NCBI GenBank assembly: GCA_020050835.1
Contig: JAGVKB010000120.1
Span: 62,001-126,000 of the forward strand
Source: Candidatus Obscuribacterales bacterium
GTDB lineage: Bacteria > Cyanobacteriota > Vampirovibrionia > Obscuribacterales > Obscuribacteraceae
Reading direction: 5' to 3'
Length of the DNA stretch: 64,000 nt
Below the pieces are notes generated by a model. The model was not told the origin of the DNA. It ran no database searches and saw nothing but the letters and a program-made list of their open reading frames with translations. The position numbers were made by a program, and so were the translations under genes. Positions 21,284-29,180 of the stretch are shown here, in pieces. Position 1 is the first letter of the stretch. Each line of letters opens with the position of its first letter.

Positions 21284-22570
21284 TTAGGAACCAGGACTTT
21301 TATAAACTCCCAGCTTCAAAAATTCAAATGCCCTCGGGTCAGAACCATACTTCAGTACGTTGTAATCGCTAGAAATCGACGATATGCTCGACCAGTCGCG
21401 ATCCCAAGATGAAAGAACACGCCTGGTCTCACCATAGTTAAGTGGACGCGCGAACGTTGGTTGAAATCCTTGCAGCTCATCGCTCCAGACTGTCTTCAAT
21501 TCGAACGCCAATTGCGCCTCTCGATCGAATATAACTGAATTCAAGACCGGCTCGAATGGTCTTCCAGCGATCCTGCTTTCGGCAAACTCCTGGGCCGCGC
21601 CTTTATAAATCGTTGTCATCTCACCGGACTGAATGATTCCAACCTCCGAAGTATTCTTGAGATCAAAGATTGACGGTCGCGCACCAACAACCGGATAAGT
21701 CGCTGACATCCCCTCCGGTGGATGAGTGTGGAACGGGACTTTTCCCGGGCGGTCCGCAAGCGGCAACTTAAGCTCCAGATCAGATCCGGTATAGGTCTTA
21801 CTCGCTTTCATATCGGCTAGACGAATCGATCGCCATTGCTCATTGCCCAGCATCATTCGGCCGATTTTGCCATCATTCAGCCGCACCAATGTTTCCCTTT
21901 CTATCCAGGGATGGCGCTCCGCCATTAATTTGCTCAACTCTAATAAGTTGAGCTTGCCGTCTGCTGCCATCAAGGTCGTGGGAAGCTTTTCCGAACCAGA
22001 TCCAAAGTACGCGAAACGTTCGCGCGTTGCAGCCGGAATCAGGTCCCGTGCTCCTTCTCCAATCGAAGAAGTAATCTTGCCAAAGCCGAATTGAGCGGGA
22101 TCATTGAGCCGTTCCCGCACCGACAGAGCGAAGCTGTTAGTCGCAGAAAACTTTCGACCTGCATACATTCCAGCCCCGCCGCCAAACATGAAGGCAGGAG
22201 TGGTTTCCGCTACGTCAGCCAGAGCTCGGGAAACTCCGGTTGTAGCCTGGCTCGACAGCATCAGGCGATCGATGGCTGAATCGGCATGCCAGGCGCGACC
22301 GGCGAGCGAAGTCAGCTTAGAGCCCAGATCATAGCCTTGATAGGCAAGCAACGCACCGAGCACACCCTTAGCTAAAAACGGCGAACGAGCCAGAGCAATC
22401 CCGGTTCCAACACCAAGACCTAGCGCGATACCTTCCTTAGCCAGGAGTTTGCCGCTCTGGTTGTTCCAATCATTGCTAATCTCTTTCCAAACAGCCGAAG
22501 GAACATCACTGAGCACCTGCCCGAAAACAGCCGCTTCATTCTTTAACCCCCGAGAGATGTCTTCGAACAC
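21284..22570 (-). CDS. hypothetical protein with C-terminal JAMM/MPN-like motif
   Basis: 428 aa from a GTG start with GGAG 9 bases upstream. Residues about 28-75 and 95-140 are Gly/Ala-rich and hydrophobic, like the middle of the 689-aa protein at 3646-5715. The C-terminal part has H281-T-H283-P and then P-S300-x-x-D303-L. This matches the His-x-His-Pro ... Ser-x-x-Asp zinc site of JAB/MPN (JAMM) isopeptidases, though the spacer is 16 residues and not the usual 7. Bacterial JAB domains cut isopeptide bonds or act in toxin processing. The activity here is inferred. The upstream catalytic Glu is not certain; several candidates lie in residues 225-275. Likely in an operon with yjbQ. Confidence 0.6.
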   Translation of the reverse strand: MFEDISRGLKNEAAVFGQVLSDVPSAVWKEISNDWNNQSGKLLAKEGIALGLGVGTGIALARSPFLAKGVLGALLAYQGYDLGSKLTSLAGRAWHADSAIDRLMLSSQATTGVSRALADVAETTPAFMFGGGAGMYAGRKFSATNSFALSVRERLNDPAQFGFGKITSSIGEGARDLIPAATRERFAYFGSGSEKLPTTLMAADGKLNLLELSKLMAERHPWIERETLVRLNDGKIGRMMLGNEQWRSIRLADMKASKTYTGSDLELKLPLADRPGKVPFHTHPPEGMSATYPVVGARPSIFDLKNTSEVGIIQSGEMTTIYKGAAQEFAESRIAGRPFEPVLNSVIFDREAQLAFELKTVWSDELQGFQPTFARPLNYGETRRVLSSWDRDWSSISSISSDYNVLKYGSDPRAFEFLKLGVYKSPGS

Positions 22571-22658
22571 TCAGTCGAGCTCCACAAACGGAGAAATGGC
22601 GGACACAACCCACCCTCGAATATCCTATTCAATTACCCCCAAAGAGTCATTGGGGAAA

Positions 22659-23963
22659 CTACGAATCCCCAGGCTGCTCAAGCTTTGCGAGACTTTGCTT
22701 GGCTTCGGCTTGCTGCGGATCGATTTTGAGCGCCTGACGATAGGCCTCAATCGCCTCAGTCTTCTTGTCCTCGTGCTCGAGAATGCGACCGAGGTGGGAC
22801 CAGAGCCCACCGTGCTGAGGACTCAGCTCCACCGACTTGCGAAATTCCTTCTCTGCTGTCGAAAAATCGCCGCTTGATTCTGCTACCCAGCCCAGGTCCA
22901 CATGCAGTGCAGCAGCGTTCGGTGCCAACTTAACAGCTTCGCTGAGCTGTTGCTCGGCTTGCTCCTTGCGCCCCAAATCTGACAGCATGTATGCAAAATC
23001 GGCATGCGGGAAGGCATCCGTCGGATTCATCTCGAATGTAGTTTGATAGAACTCTTCCGCGCGGTCAAAATTGCCGATATTGGCGTATGCAAAGGCGAGC
23101 GAACGATTGGTGTTAATGTTCTTCGGATCGTAGCTAAGCGCCCACTGAAACTCAGTTACGGCATCTAGCCACTGATGCTGTGCTCCCAGCTTGAGAGCTT
23201 CTTTGTAATGAGCTTTTGCGGCATCCAGATTGAGTTGAGCCCGTTCCGCATCGGTGTACGGCAGCGGGTCGCCCAGCCCGACGAGCATCATGAATTCGGC
23301 AAGCGATTTGAGTGGATGCCCGGAAAGCATGTAAATCAGGCAGAGGTCTCGATGGGCAGCCTGAAGCTCAGGCCAGTTCATCAGCGAGATTTGAAACTCG
23401 ACCATCGCCAGCTCGAGCTTCCAGCGCTTGAAGTAGCTGCTGGCTGCCCAATAGTGAGAGATTGCTTGGCTCTTGCGAATTTCGGTCAGCTCTTCGGCTG
23501 ATTGGGCGGTTGATTCAGCTACGCTTGCAGACGATGTGCTTTTGGCAGGCTCGCTGGTTCCAGTAACAGCAGAATTCGAAGAAGGATCGCTTTGCTTCGA
23601 TGCCTCGGCTGTTTCAGATAATTCAACAGTCTGTTTTGCAGTTGCGTCAGCAGACTCAACAGTTTCATCCTTTGCCTTTGCAGCTTCATCTGATGACTTT
23701 ACTGCTTCGGCCTTAGTCTTTGCAGTTTCTTGCGCAGACTTGGCGGCTTCATAATTAGTCTTTGTTGTCTCATCTTTAGTTTTTGCAGCCTTCGAGCTCA
23801 GCTGAGCCGACTTTCCAGCCTTTGCTTCTGAGCCTTTAGGCTGGCGGCCGGTTGCTCCCCTTCCTGGATCCGCAAGACACTCTAAAGACTGAGAACTCAG
23901 CAGTATCGCCACACTCAGGGCGAGTGAGGTCAGTCTGGAACGGTTAAGAATTTCCCGATGCAT
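22659..23963 (-). CDS. secreted TPR protein with heptad-repeat linker
   Basis: About 434 aa from the ATG at 23963; the upstream in-frame ATG at 24017 would bury the signal peptide. Order: signal peptide (about 1-32), a low-complexity Lys/Ala/Glu linker made of eight consecutive heptads, a Ser/Thr/Glu-rich stretch, then about six TPR units (e.g. ALSYDPKNINTNRSLAFAYA and EAVKLAPNAAALHVDLGWV). TPRs are protein-protein scaffolds, so an envelope or periplasmic assembly role is likely. It lies 100 bases downstream of lpxI on the same strand and may share its transcript. No enzymatic domain is visible. Confidence 0.8.
   Translation of the reverse strand: MHREILNRSRLTSLALSVAILLSSQSLECLADPGRGATGRQPKGSEAKAGKSAQLSSKAAKTKDETTKTNYEAAKSAQETAKTKAEAVKSSDEAAKAKDETVESADATAKQTVELSETAEASKQSDPSSNSAVTGTSEPAKSTSSASVAESTAQSAEELTEIRKSQAISHYWAASSYFKRWKLELAMVEFQISLMNWPELQAAHRDLCLIYMLSGHPLKSLAEFMMLVGLGDPLPYTDAERAQLNLDAAKAHYKEALKLGAQHQWLDAVTEFQWALSYDPKNINTNRSLAFAYANIGNFDRAEEFYQTTFEMNPTDAFPHADFAYMLSDLGRKEQAEQQLSEAVKLAPNAAALHVDLGWVAESSGDFSTAEKEFRKSVELSPQHGGLWSHLGRILEHEDKKTEAIEAYRQALKIDPQQAEAKQSLAKLEQPGDS
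23613..23780 (-). repeat. eight in-frame 21-bp (heptad) repeats inside the TPR protein gene
   Basis: The coding strand reads as consecutive 7-residue units: TKDETTK, TNYEAAK, SAQETAK, TKAEAVK, SSDEAAK, AKDETVE, SADATAK, QTVELSE. The pattern is small-x-x-E-x-x-K, giving a Lys/Ala/Glu-rich linker directly after the signal peptide. It is diverged at DNA level, so it is an old tandem expansion. Confidence 0.8.
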
Positions 23964-24067
23964 GCAATTATTTCCGCAAGTGAGTCGATTGCCATTATAG
24001 TGACTAGCACTTCCCAACGCTCTGGGGTGAACCCTAGATCAACCTGCTCCTTGAAGACGGTGCGCAC

Positions 24068-24919
24068 TTAAACGGCGACGATGGCGATGCCGTTCTGTTC
24101 CGCAAAGCTGAGCATTTCGTCACGATCGACGACCAGCGTTTGCCCCGCTTCAATCGCAAGAACACCGCCGGGCTGATTTCCGATCATGCTCTCCAAGGTG
24201 CTCATGCCGACGGTGGGGATATCGAAACGATCATCCTGGCCAGGTTTAGACACCTTTACGACGACTACCGGCCCGCGCGCCAGCTCGACCGCCCGGCGAA
24301 TCGCCCTGTCAGTGCCTTCAATCGCTTCAATCGCCATAATCATTTGATCTCTGACTATAACCGTTTGACCGATATCCAGCCGCGAGATTTCTTTCGCTAC
24401 CTTGAATCCCATTTGAATATCCGCATATTCAGCGGCTGTCAGAGCCCGTTGCGTCATCGCACCAACGTTCGGGAAGAGATGCTGGAGAAACTCTCTTTGA
24501 GTCAGAACCTTGATGCCATTGGTCTCCATGAAGTTTCCGACCGCTCTTTGAACGGTGTCATCATTGAAGTCTGAAAGCTTGCTGAGCTCCCGAATCGCTG
24601 TCCAATCGAGCTTGGTGATGTCGCGCAGAATATTGAGCTTCGGCACTTTCCCGATAAATACGATCTGCTCGATGCCCTCTTGCCGCAACAGCTTGAGATT
24701 TCGACCGAGCTGTCCGGGCGCTACCATCAAGACTTTGTCACAATGCTCGACTACATTTGCCTTGGCGAGTTCGCTCAAGGCAGCAGAGATGACCCGATAG
24801 CCCTTCTCCCTGGCCGAGCGAGCCAGAATGCCAGGCAGCTTACCCTCGCCGGCAACTAAACCAATTAATGGCTTGGTCTTCGCCGTCGATGTTCTTTCTG
24901 CTTCAGTTTGCACTATCAT
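24068..24919 (-). CDS. lpxI: UDP-2,3-diacylglucosamine diphosphatase LpxI
   Basis: 283 aa, normal length for LpxI (formerly DUF1009). It removes UMP from UDP-2,3-diacylglucosamine to give lipid X in lipid A synthesis; LpxI replaces LpxH in many lineages. Family features: the start LIGLVAGEGKLPGILA, the middle IVFIGKVPK, the helix-turn with DWTAIRELSKL, and the C-terminal block ending in a cluster of conserved residues (KPGQDDRFDIPTVGMSTLE, where D and R are family-conserved). Its presence indicates an outer membrane with lipid A. No other lpx genes are in the window. It is divergent from the small secreted protein gene at 25148. Confidence 0.94.
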   Translation of the reverse strand: MIVQTEAERTSTAKTKPLIGLVAGEGKLPGILARSAREKGYRVISAALSELAKANVVEHCDKVLMVAPGQLGRNLKLLRQEGIEQIVFIGKVPKLNILRDITKLDWTAIRELSKLSDFNDDTVQRAVGNFMETNGIKVLTQREFLQHLFPNVGAMTQRALTAAEYADIQMGFKVAKEISRLDIGQTVIVRDQMIMAIEAIEGTDRAIRRAVELARGPVVVVKVSKPGQDDRFDIPTVGMSTLESMIGNQPGGVLAIEAGQTLVVDRDEMLSFAEQNGIAIVAV

Positions 24920-25073
24920 GCTCTTAACTCAATGTATTAACAGTAAACAGATTATCCGTATATTTTGCTGATCTTGCCTGAACTGGAGCGAAGGTTTGGG
25001 GGACAGCCGAAACTAACGCGGTTAACAAGATGCACTATCCTAATCACCAGGATAGACACAGTAACCACTTTCC

Positions 25074-25103
25074 TTGACATCGTCAATTTAACAGGATTAA
25101 ACT
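25074..25103 (+). promoter_or_regulatory. candidate sigma70-type promoter for the gene at 25148
   Basis: TTGACA at 25074-25079 and TAAACT at 25098-25103, 18 bases apart, about 45 bases before the start codon. The -35 is perfect; the -10 matches 4 of 6. Confidence 0.45.
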
Positions 25104-25147
25104 GAGCTAAGAGCCCGAACGAGGGGCAGTATTTGGGGACTACCACG

Positions 25148-25711
25148 ATGCGACGACAGATTTTGTGCCTTTTGGTTTGTGCAGTCATCACCTCCACCGC
25201 CGGAGCTGCAATGGCGCAGGGAGGATTTCGGCAAAGCGATCCCAATATCGGGCACTTCTACATGGCTCGACAACAATGGCAGATTATTGAGGATGCCCCG
25301 GTAGTTACCGGCCAGCCAGGGTCTCCCGGCGGCGCGGCACAACAGATGGCGGCGCCCAACCGACCGGTACCGTTGCCCAAAGCCGGCTGGATGCCTTACT
25401 CCTCGAGCATTCCCAGCGTTCAAAATGCATTACCACAGGTAAACAACGGCGTTCCCAAACCGATGCCAGCTGCACCGGCGGCACCCAGAGGACCATCCGG
25501 AATGCACGGCAAAGCCGGAAATCTCAGCCTCAAGCCTAAAGCACCGGCTTCGTCCGGTCCTCCGACCGTCAAGGCATATGCTCCATATAAAGGGTACGGC
25601 GGAGGAGCTCCCGCCGGCCAATCTGCCTATACAGGCGGCGGTTCTTCCGCTTCAACAAACGTAAAAGGAAGCGTACTGCACTGGGCCCGCCCCAAGATCC
25701 GCAGTTATTAA
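25148..25711 (+). CDS. secreted Pro/Gly/Ala-rich low-complexity protein
   Basis: About 187 aa from the ATG at 25148, with GGGG 9-10 bases upstream; a TTG five codons earlier is less likely. A clear signal peptide (MRRQILCLLVCAVITSTAG...AMA) is followed by a region poor in regular structure and rich in Pro, Gly, Ala and Ser. There is a short tail with Trp-Ala-Arg-Pro and a basic end. It has no cysteines after the signal and no domain. It is probably an exported surface or matrix protein. I do not recognise a family. Transcribed divergently from lpxI. Confidence 0.6.
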   Translation: MRRQILCLLVCAVITSTAGAAMAQGGFRQSDPNIGHFYMARQQWQIIEDAPVVTGQPGSPGGAAQQMAAPNRPVPLPKAGWMPYSSSIPSVQNALPQVNNGVPKPMPAAPAAPRGPSGMHGKAGNLSLKPKAPASSGPPTVKAYAPYKGYGGGAPAGQSAYTGGGSSASTNVKGSVLHWARPKIRSY

Positions 25712-25860
25712 CCAGAGCGGAAGGCAATTGCCTTGCAGCAACGGCTTGGGCTGGACAGCTTGGATGGGCGGCTCGTAGATTTTTCTTGTTCGTCTAGCGG
25801 AGAATGTGTAGTTAGGCTGTAGCTGAGCGGCTCTGGCAGCCGCCCGGTACGAAATTTCAT

Positions 25861-27618
25861 TTACTCGCCATTTTCGAGCTGAGCCTTGCTCAAGAGATAC
25901 TCGAAAAACTCCTTATTTCCATGCTCAATTACCCAATTGAAATAAGGAATCGCGTCGGCCTTCTTGCCCGAGAAAGCAAGCTGCAATCCAATGTAAGTCT
26001 TCGCCTCGGTCTTCTTGTCGAGATCGTCGGACAAACTCTCCAGCTTATCAGCACTTATATCGCCACTAAGGTAGCGAACAATCTGATACTGCCAATTGGA
26101 TTGATCAAGATGTGAAATGCCGTCATCGAGCATTTGCTGCGCAGCCTTACTATCCCCAATCGCCCGGTAGGACAGCGCTCCCATGATAATCGGATATGCC
26201 GAATTGTGATCCTGCCAGCCCACGGCGTGCAGAAATTTCCGTGCATACTCGACAGCACCATTGTAATCCTTGATAGAGAAATGCGCGTATGTGAGACTGT
26301 TGTAGACAAAGGTTAGCCCGGGTCTTGCGGCAATCGCTCGCGAGTAGTGGTCAATCGCCGTGCGGTATTGGCCTAACGCAAGTTCATCCCAACCGAGAAT
26401 GGCCTGCGCGTTTGGAATATTTCGGTCGTACTTCAGTGCAGTATTGACGTCATCAATTGCCTTCTTGTGCTGTCCCAGATGCCCATAGGCATTAGCTCTG
26501 GATATGAGCGCCGAAACATTGCGATGTTCGTAATGAAGTATCTTGTCGCAATCACTAATTGCATTTTTGTATTGCTCCAGCGAGCCGTACGCCGCAACAC
26601 GAGCAGCATAGGCCCGGGTATCGTCAGGCACGAGCTTGATTCGTTTATCCAAGAGAGGAAGAGCTTCCTTGTACTTCCCATCTTTCAAGAAGCCCACCGC
26701 CCGAACGAGTGAAAGCTCGCCCCCGAAGTCAAAAGTTCCAATAGTTTGAAAGTACATAAGCGCAACAAATAGCACCACCAATGGTGCGGTACGCAGAGTA
26801 TCACGCTGGTGCCAACGCAGGTCAGTGGGCTCCTTGGGCATGATTGCTAGCCCAATCAGATAGCCGACTGCGAGACCTCCTATGTGAGCAGCATTACCGA
26901 TCATTGGAGATACAGCACCAGCAGCAAGGCTGATCAGAAGGAAGATGAGGAGTCCTCTAACTTTTTGCCGAAAAACATCCGGTGGAAAGTCTGCTCGGTG
27001 CGCCTGGAAGAAAGCGAGCACACCGCCGAATACTCCGTAAATAGCTCCTGACGCCCCGACACCGACAGCAGCCGGAGTCCAGAGCAAGGTATTGATCGCC
27101 CCGCCTACACCAGCAAGCAAGTAAAGAATCGAAAACTTCCAGGAGCCGTACAAACGCTCCACGAGCGGGCCGACATACCAGAGCACGTACATGTTCATAC
27201 CCAGATGCAGTATGCCGGCGTGGAGAAATTGCGAAGAGACCAGGCGCCAGTACTCGCCTTGCAGCGTGCTGGGAGCATAGAGCGCCCCCCAGTCGATGAG
27301 CTGAATGGCGTCCGGCAAGAGGATGACCATCGGCCCACTCTTGGAGTACTCCTGAAGTACCATCGAGACGAACATTGCAATATTCAAGGAAAGCAGCAGC
27401 GTCGAGGCCGGTGTAGTCCGGTTTAACTCGAACCAGCGCTGGAACCCCTGGAATTTCTCGGGCTCAGCGGATGGGACTGTCTGGGTGGGCTGAGCTGCCG
27501 CCGGTACTTGCTCGACTGGCTCTGACTGCACTTCAGACTCAGCAGACCCACAGCAGGAGCTAGCGTCCAAATCCGAATTGTGACTCGGCTGCTCGTCCGA
27601 TTTTCCGTCCGTTGCCAT
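25861..27618 (-). CDS. rhomboid-family intramembrane serine protease fused to TPR domain
   Basis: 585 aa. An acidic, Pro/Gln-rich cytoplasmic N-terminus (to about residue 65) precedes a six- or seven-helix rhomboid domain (about 75-270). It has the HxxxN loop helix (HLGMNMYVLWYVG), the catalytic GASGAIYG with S190, and H245 in AAHIGGLAVGY. Both dyad residues are present, so it should be active. From about residue 320 to the end come seven or so TPR units. Rhomboids cut transmembrane segments of substrates in the membrane; the TPRs may recruit substrate or partners. Monocistronic, with about 300 bases to the tRNA. Confidence 0.92.
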   Translation of the reverse strand: MATDGKSDEQPSHNSDLDASSCCGSAESEVQSEPVEQVPAAAQPTQTVPSAEPEKFQGFQRWFELNRTTPASTLLLSLNIAMFVSMVLQEYSKSGPMVILLPDAIQLIDWGALYAPSTLQGEYWRLVSSQFLHAGILHLGMNMYVLWYVGPLVERLYGSWKFSILYLLAGVGGAINTLLWTPAAVGVGASGAIYGVFGGVLAFFQAHRADFPPDVFRQKVRGLLIFLLISLAAGAVSPMIGNAAHIGGLAVGYLIGLAIMPKEPTDLRWHQRDTLRTAPLVVLFVALMYFQTIGTFDFGGELSLVRAVGFLKDGKYKEALPLLDKRIKLVPDDTRAYAARVAAYGSLEQYKNAISDCDKILHYEHRNVSALISRANAYGHLGQHKKAIDDVNTALKYDRNIPNAQAILGWDELALGQYRTAIDHYSRAIAARPGLTFVYNSLTYAHFSIKDYNGAVEYARKFLHAVGWQDHNSAYPIIMGALSYRAIGDSKAAQQMLDDGISHLDQSNWQYQIVRYLSGDISADKLESLSDDLDKKTEAKTYIGLQLAFSGKKADAIPYFNWVIEHGNKEFFEYLLSKAQLENGE

Positions 27619-27921
27619 GCGTTACCCTACTGGAGGAGCCGAGCGTGAGTACTAAAAGCCTCATTACAATCGAAGCTCTGAGAACCAAAGCTTACTTAAG
27701 CCTAGCAAAGGTTTTGTGCCACATTCGAATCAACTTTGCTTTCCCGTCCCAGCCTTAATCCATTGACAATCAAGACCGGCTGGATAGGGACTTCCCTTAA
27801 GGATTCCGCGCCTGGGCGAAATTCATAAATTCCTCTTAGAAATGTTTCTACCTGCAACCTGTAACAGTCGCCCATCTACCCCTTTTACCGCTGGACCCGT
27901 GTGGTAATATTAGAAACTCAT
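27619..27921. other. intergenic region between rhomboid gene and tRNA-Arg
   Basis: About 300 bases with no gene. It must hold the rhomboid promoter (minus strand) and the tRNA promoter. TAATAT at 27905-27910 is a fair -10 for the tRNA; no good -35 is seen at the right distance. Confidence 0.4.
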
Positions 27922-27995
27922 CTGCCCGTAGCCCAGTTGGATAGAGCGCATGGCTACGAACCATGAGGTCGTAGGTTCGAATCCTACCGGGCAGG
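27922..27995 (+). tRNA. tRNA-Arg (anticodon ACG)
   Basis: The cloverleaf reads: acceptor CTGCCCG/CGGGCAG, D arm GCCC..GAGC, anticodon stem CATGG/CCATG around loop CTACGAA (anticodon ACG, arginine CGN), T arm GTAGG-TTCGAAT-CCTAC, discriminator G. The D stem has one C-A mismatch at the third pair. No CCA is encoded. A terminator follows at once. tRNA 3' ends are common integration sites, and the accessory region starts just downstream. Confidence 0.95.
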
Positions 27996-28000
27996 TTCTT

Positions 28001-28044
28001 AAAACGGCTTTTCTGACGGCTTTTCGGAAGACTGGCCGTTTTTT
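28001..28044 (+). terminator. rho-independent terminator after tRNA-Arg
   Basis: AAAACGGC (28001-28008) pairs with GCCGTTTT (28035-28042), followed by more T residues. The loop is long, but the inner part can also pair. The position right after the tRNA fits. Confidence 0.6.
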
Positions 28045-28055
28045 ATTGGGGGAGT

Positions 28056-28086
28056 CATGTCACCACGGTGACATGCCGGTGACATG
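28056..28086. repeat. three copies of a 9-bp motif, one inverted
   Basis: CATGTCACC at 28056-28064, then GGTGACATG at 28067-28075 and again at 28078-28086, with 2-base spacers. The first two form a perfect 9-bp palindrome. It could be a protein-binding or recombination site at the tRNA-proximal edge of the island. It lies in no gene. Confidence 0.7.
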
Positions 28087-28299
28087 TTTTTGAGGCAATT
28101 TGAGGAACTTTGGGAAAGACTTTTGCCACCACTGATAGTGGCACAAAAAGAACCATGTGGTCGCTCGGCAACCCCGACTTTCCAGGGACGCTTGAATCAG
28201 GACTCTTGGCACAGCACTGACTGGCACTGACTTTCGCAGATGTTCACTGAACTGAGTTCGGCCTGTACAACCAGCCGATTATTGAAAACCAGGGATTGA

Positions 28300-28346
28300 C
28301 AAAAAGAAAAAGGGTGGTACCCGCGCATTAAGCGCAGGCACCACCC
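28300..28346 (-). terminator. rho-independent terminator of the excisionase-like gene
   Basis: On the minus strand GGGTGGT and ACCACCC (28340-28346 and 28312-28318) close a stem with an inner GCGC/GCGC pair. It is followed by a T-rich run (CTTTTTCTTTTTG). It lies 10 bases beyond the stop at 28357. Confidence 0.85.
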
Positions 28347-28356
28347 CCGACGATTG

Positions 28357-28596
28357 CTAGGCTTGAACGCGGCTCGCGATGAAGGCGTCGAGGTCAGACT
28401 TGCGATACTTGGCTAAACGACCGATTTTTACAACCGGTAGGCTATAACGACCAGTCGTTTTCCAGATGGCGAGCGTCTGTTCGGCGACTCCTAGATAAGC
28501 GGCAGCCTCTTTACGGCTGAGTAGCAGCGATTGAAATCTAGAGCAACTAGAAGGCATCGGCTCCGAAGAGCCTTGTCCGTTGGAGTTGTTTTGCAT
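28357..28596 (-). CDS. small HTH DNA-binding protein, excisionase/MerR-like (HTH_17)
   Basis: 79 aa from the ATG at 28596, which has AAGGAG six bases upstream; longer upstream starts lack this and give unlikely sequence. After a Ser/Asn-rich tail, residues about 25-75 form a winged helix typical of excisionases: LLSRKEAAAYLGV, a Trp in the recognition region, LPVVKIGRLAKYRKSDLDAFI. Such proteins act as recombination directionality factors or simple repressors. No integrase is visible in this window, so the latter may fit better. It has its own strong terminator. The helicase gene at 29181 starts with the same kind of domain. Confidence 0.85.
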   Translation of the reverse strand: MQNNSNGQGSSEPMPSSCSRFQSLLLSRKEAAAYLGVAEQTLAIWKTTGRYSLPVVKIGRLAKYRKSDLDAFIASRVQA

Positions 28597-28946
28597 TTCC
28601 TTCTCCTTGAACGACATGCTTTTGGCATGCCATGGTTTAGTGCCACCATCTGTGTGAAAGTGGCAGGTTGATCGCGCTGCAATGTGGTTGCAGTGGCGGA
28701 GAAACAGCACGTGTAAGCGGCAGCAATCGTCTTCGGGCGTCACGTTTCCGGGATTTGTTGAGCCGTTGTCGCTCGCCCGACCTTGCACCTTGCGGTGCTA
28801 CTCTATTCTGCCCTGTTGCCGGGATAGTTTCCATGGGGTTAAGGATAGGTCGACTTTTCTTCATATTCTGCCCCCAGGCGCACGGTAACACCCACGGCGG
28901 ACCAGCAAGAAGACCAGGTCTAAGAACTTTCCGGTCGGGCTACTGC
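28597..28946. other. intergenic region upstream of the HTH gene
   Basis: No supported gene. The region carries the promoter side of the excisionase-like gene. The motif GTGCCACCA near 28635-28645 recurs in related palindromic form at about 28127-28140 (CCACTGATAGTGG) and 29021-29038 (CCACTTATGGTGG). They look like dispersed operator-type sites. Confidence 0.4.
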
Positions 28947-28992
28947 CAGGCTTGACGCCGGGCTGGCGCGCGCTAGGGGTCCTGGCGTCAAG
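28947..28992. repeat. GC-rich palindromic repeat, left copy
   Basis: Arms CTTGACGCC and GGCGTCAAG enclose GGGCTGGCGCGCGCTAGGGG. A diverged copy with an extra segment in its centre lies at 39763-39912. The two bracket the defence-type genes. Confidence 0.8.
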
Positions 28993-29122
28993 CAATGAAG
29001 TAGTTGAGAGACAAGATATCACCACTTATGGTGGCACCAGGAAGCTGCCGATGGAAGTCCTTACTAGGAGCACAGAAGGGACAATTCTGTGCCTGGGCGT
29101 CAAGGCGGTGAATTCTCAGATC

Positions 29123-29151
29123 TTGACGAGTTGCCTGTCATTTGCTATCAT
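29123..29151 (+). promoter_or_regulatory. sigma70-type promoter for the helicase operon
   Basis: TTGACG at 29123-29128, a 17-base spacer, and TATCAT at 29146-29151. Each matches 5 of 6. The predicted start is near 29158, about 23 bases before the ATG. A near-repeat (TCATTTGCTATCATTTGTTATCA spread over 29138-29160) overlaps the -10 and could be an operator. Confidence 0.7.
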
Positions 29152-29180
29152 TTGTTATCAGATGGCAGTGAGGCGGCAAA

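Noticed and set aside
28357-28596. Excisionase as proof of an integrated phage
   Set aside because: The HTH_17 fold is shared by many plain regulators, and no integrase or structural phage gene is in the window.
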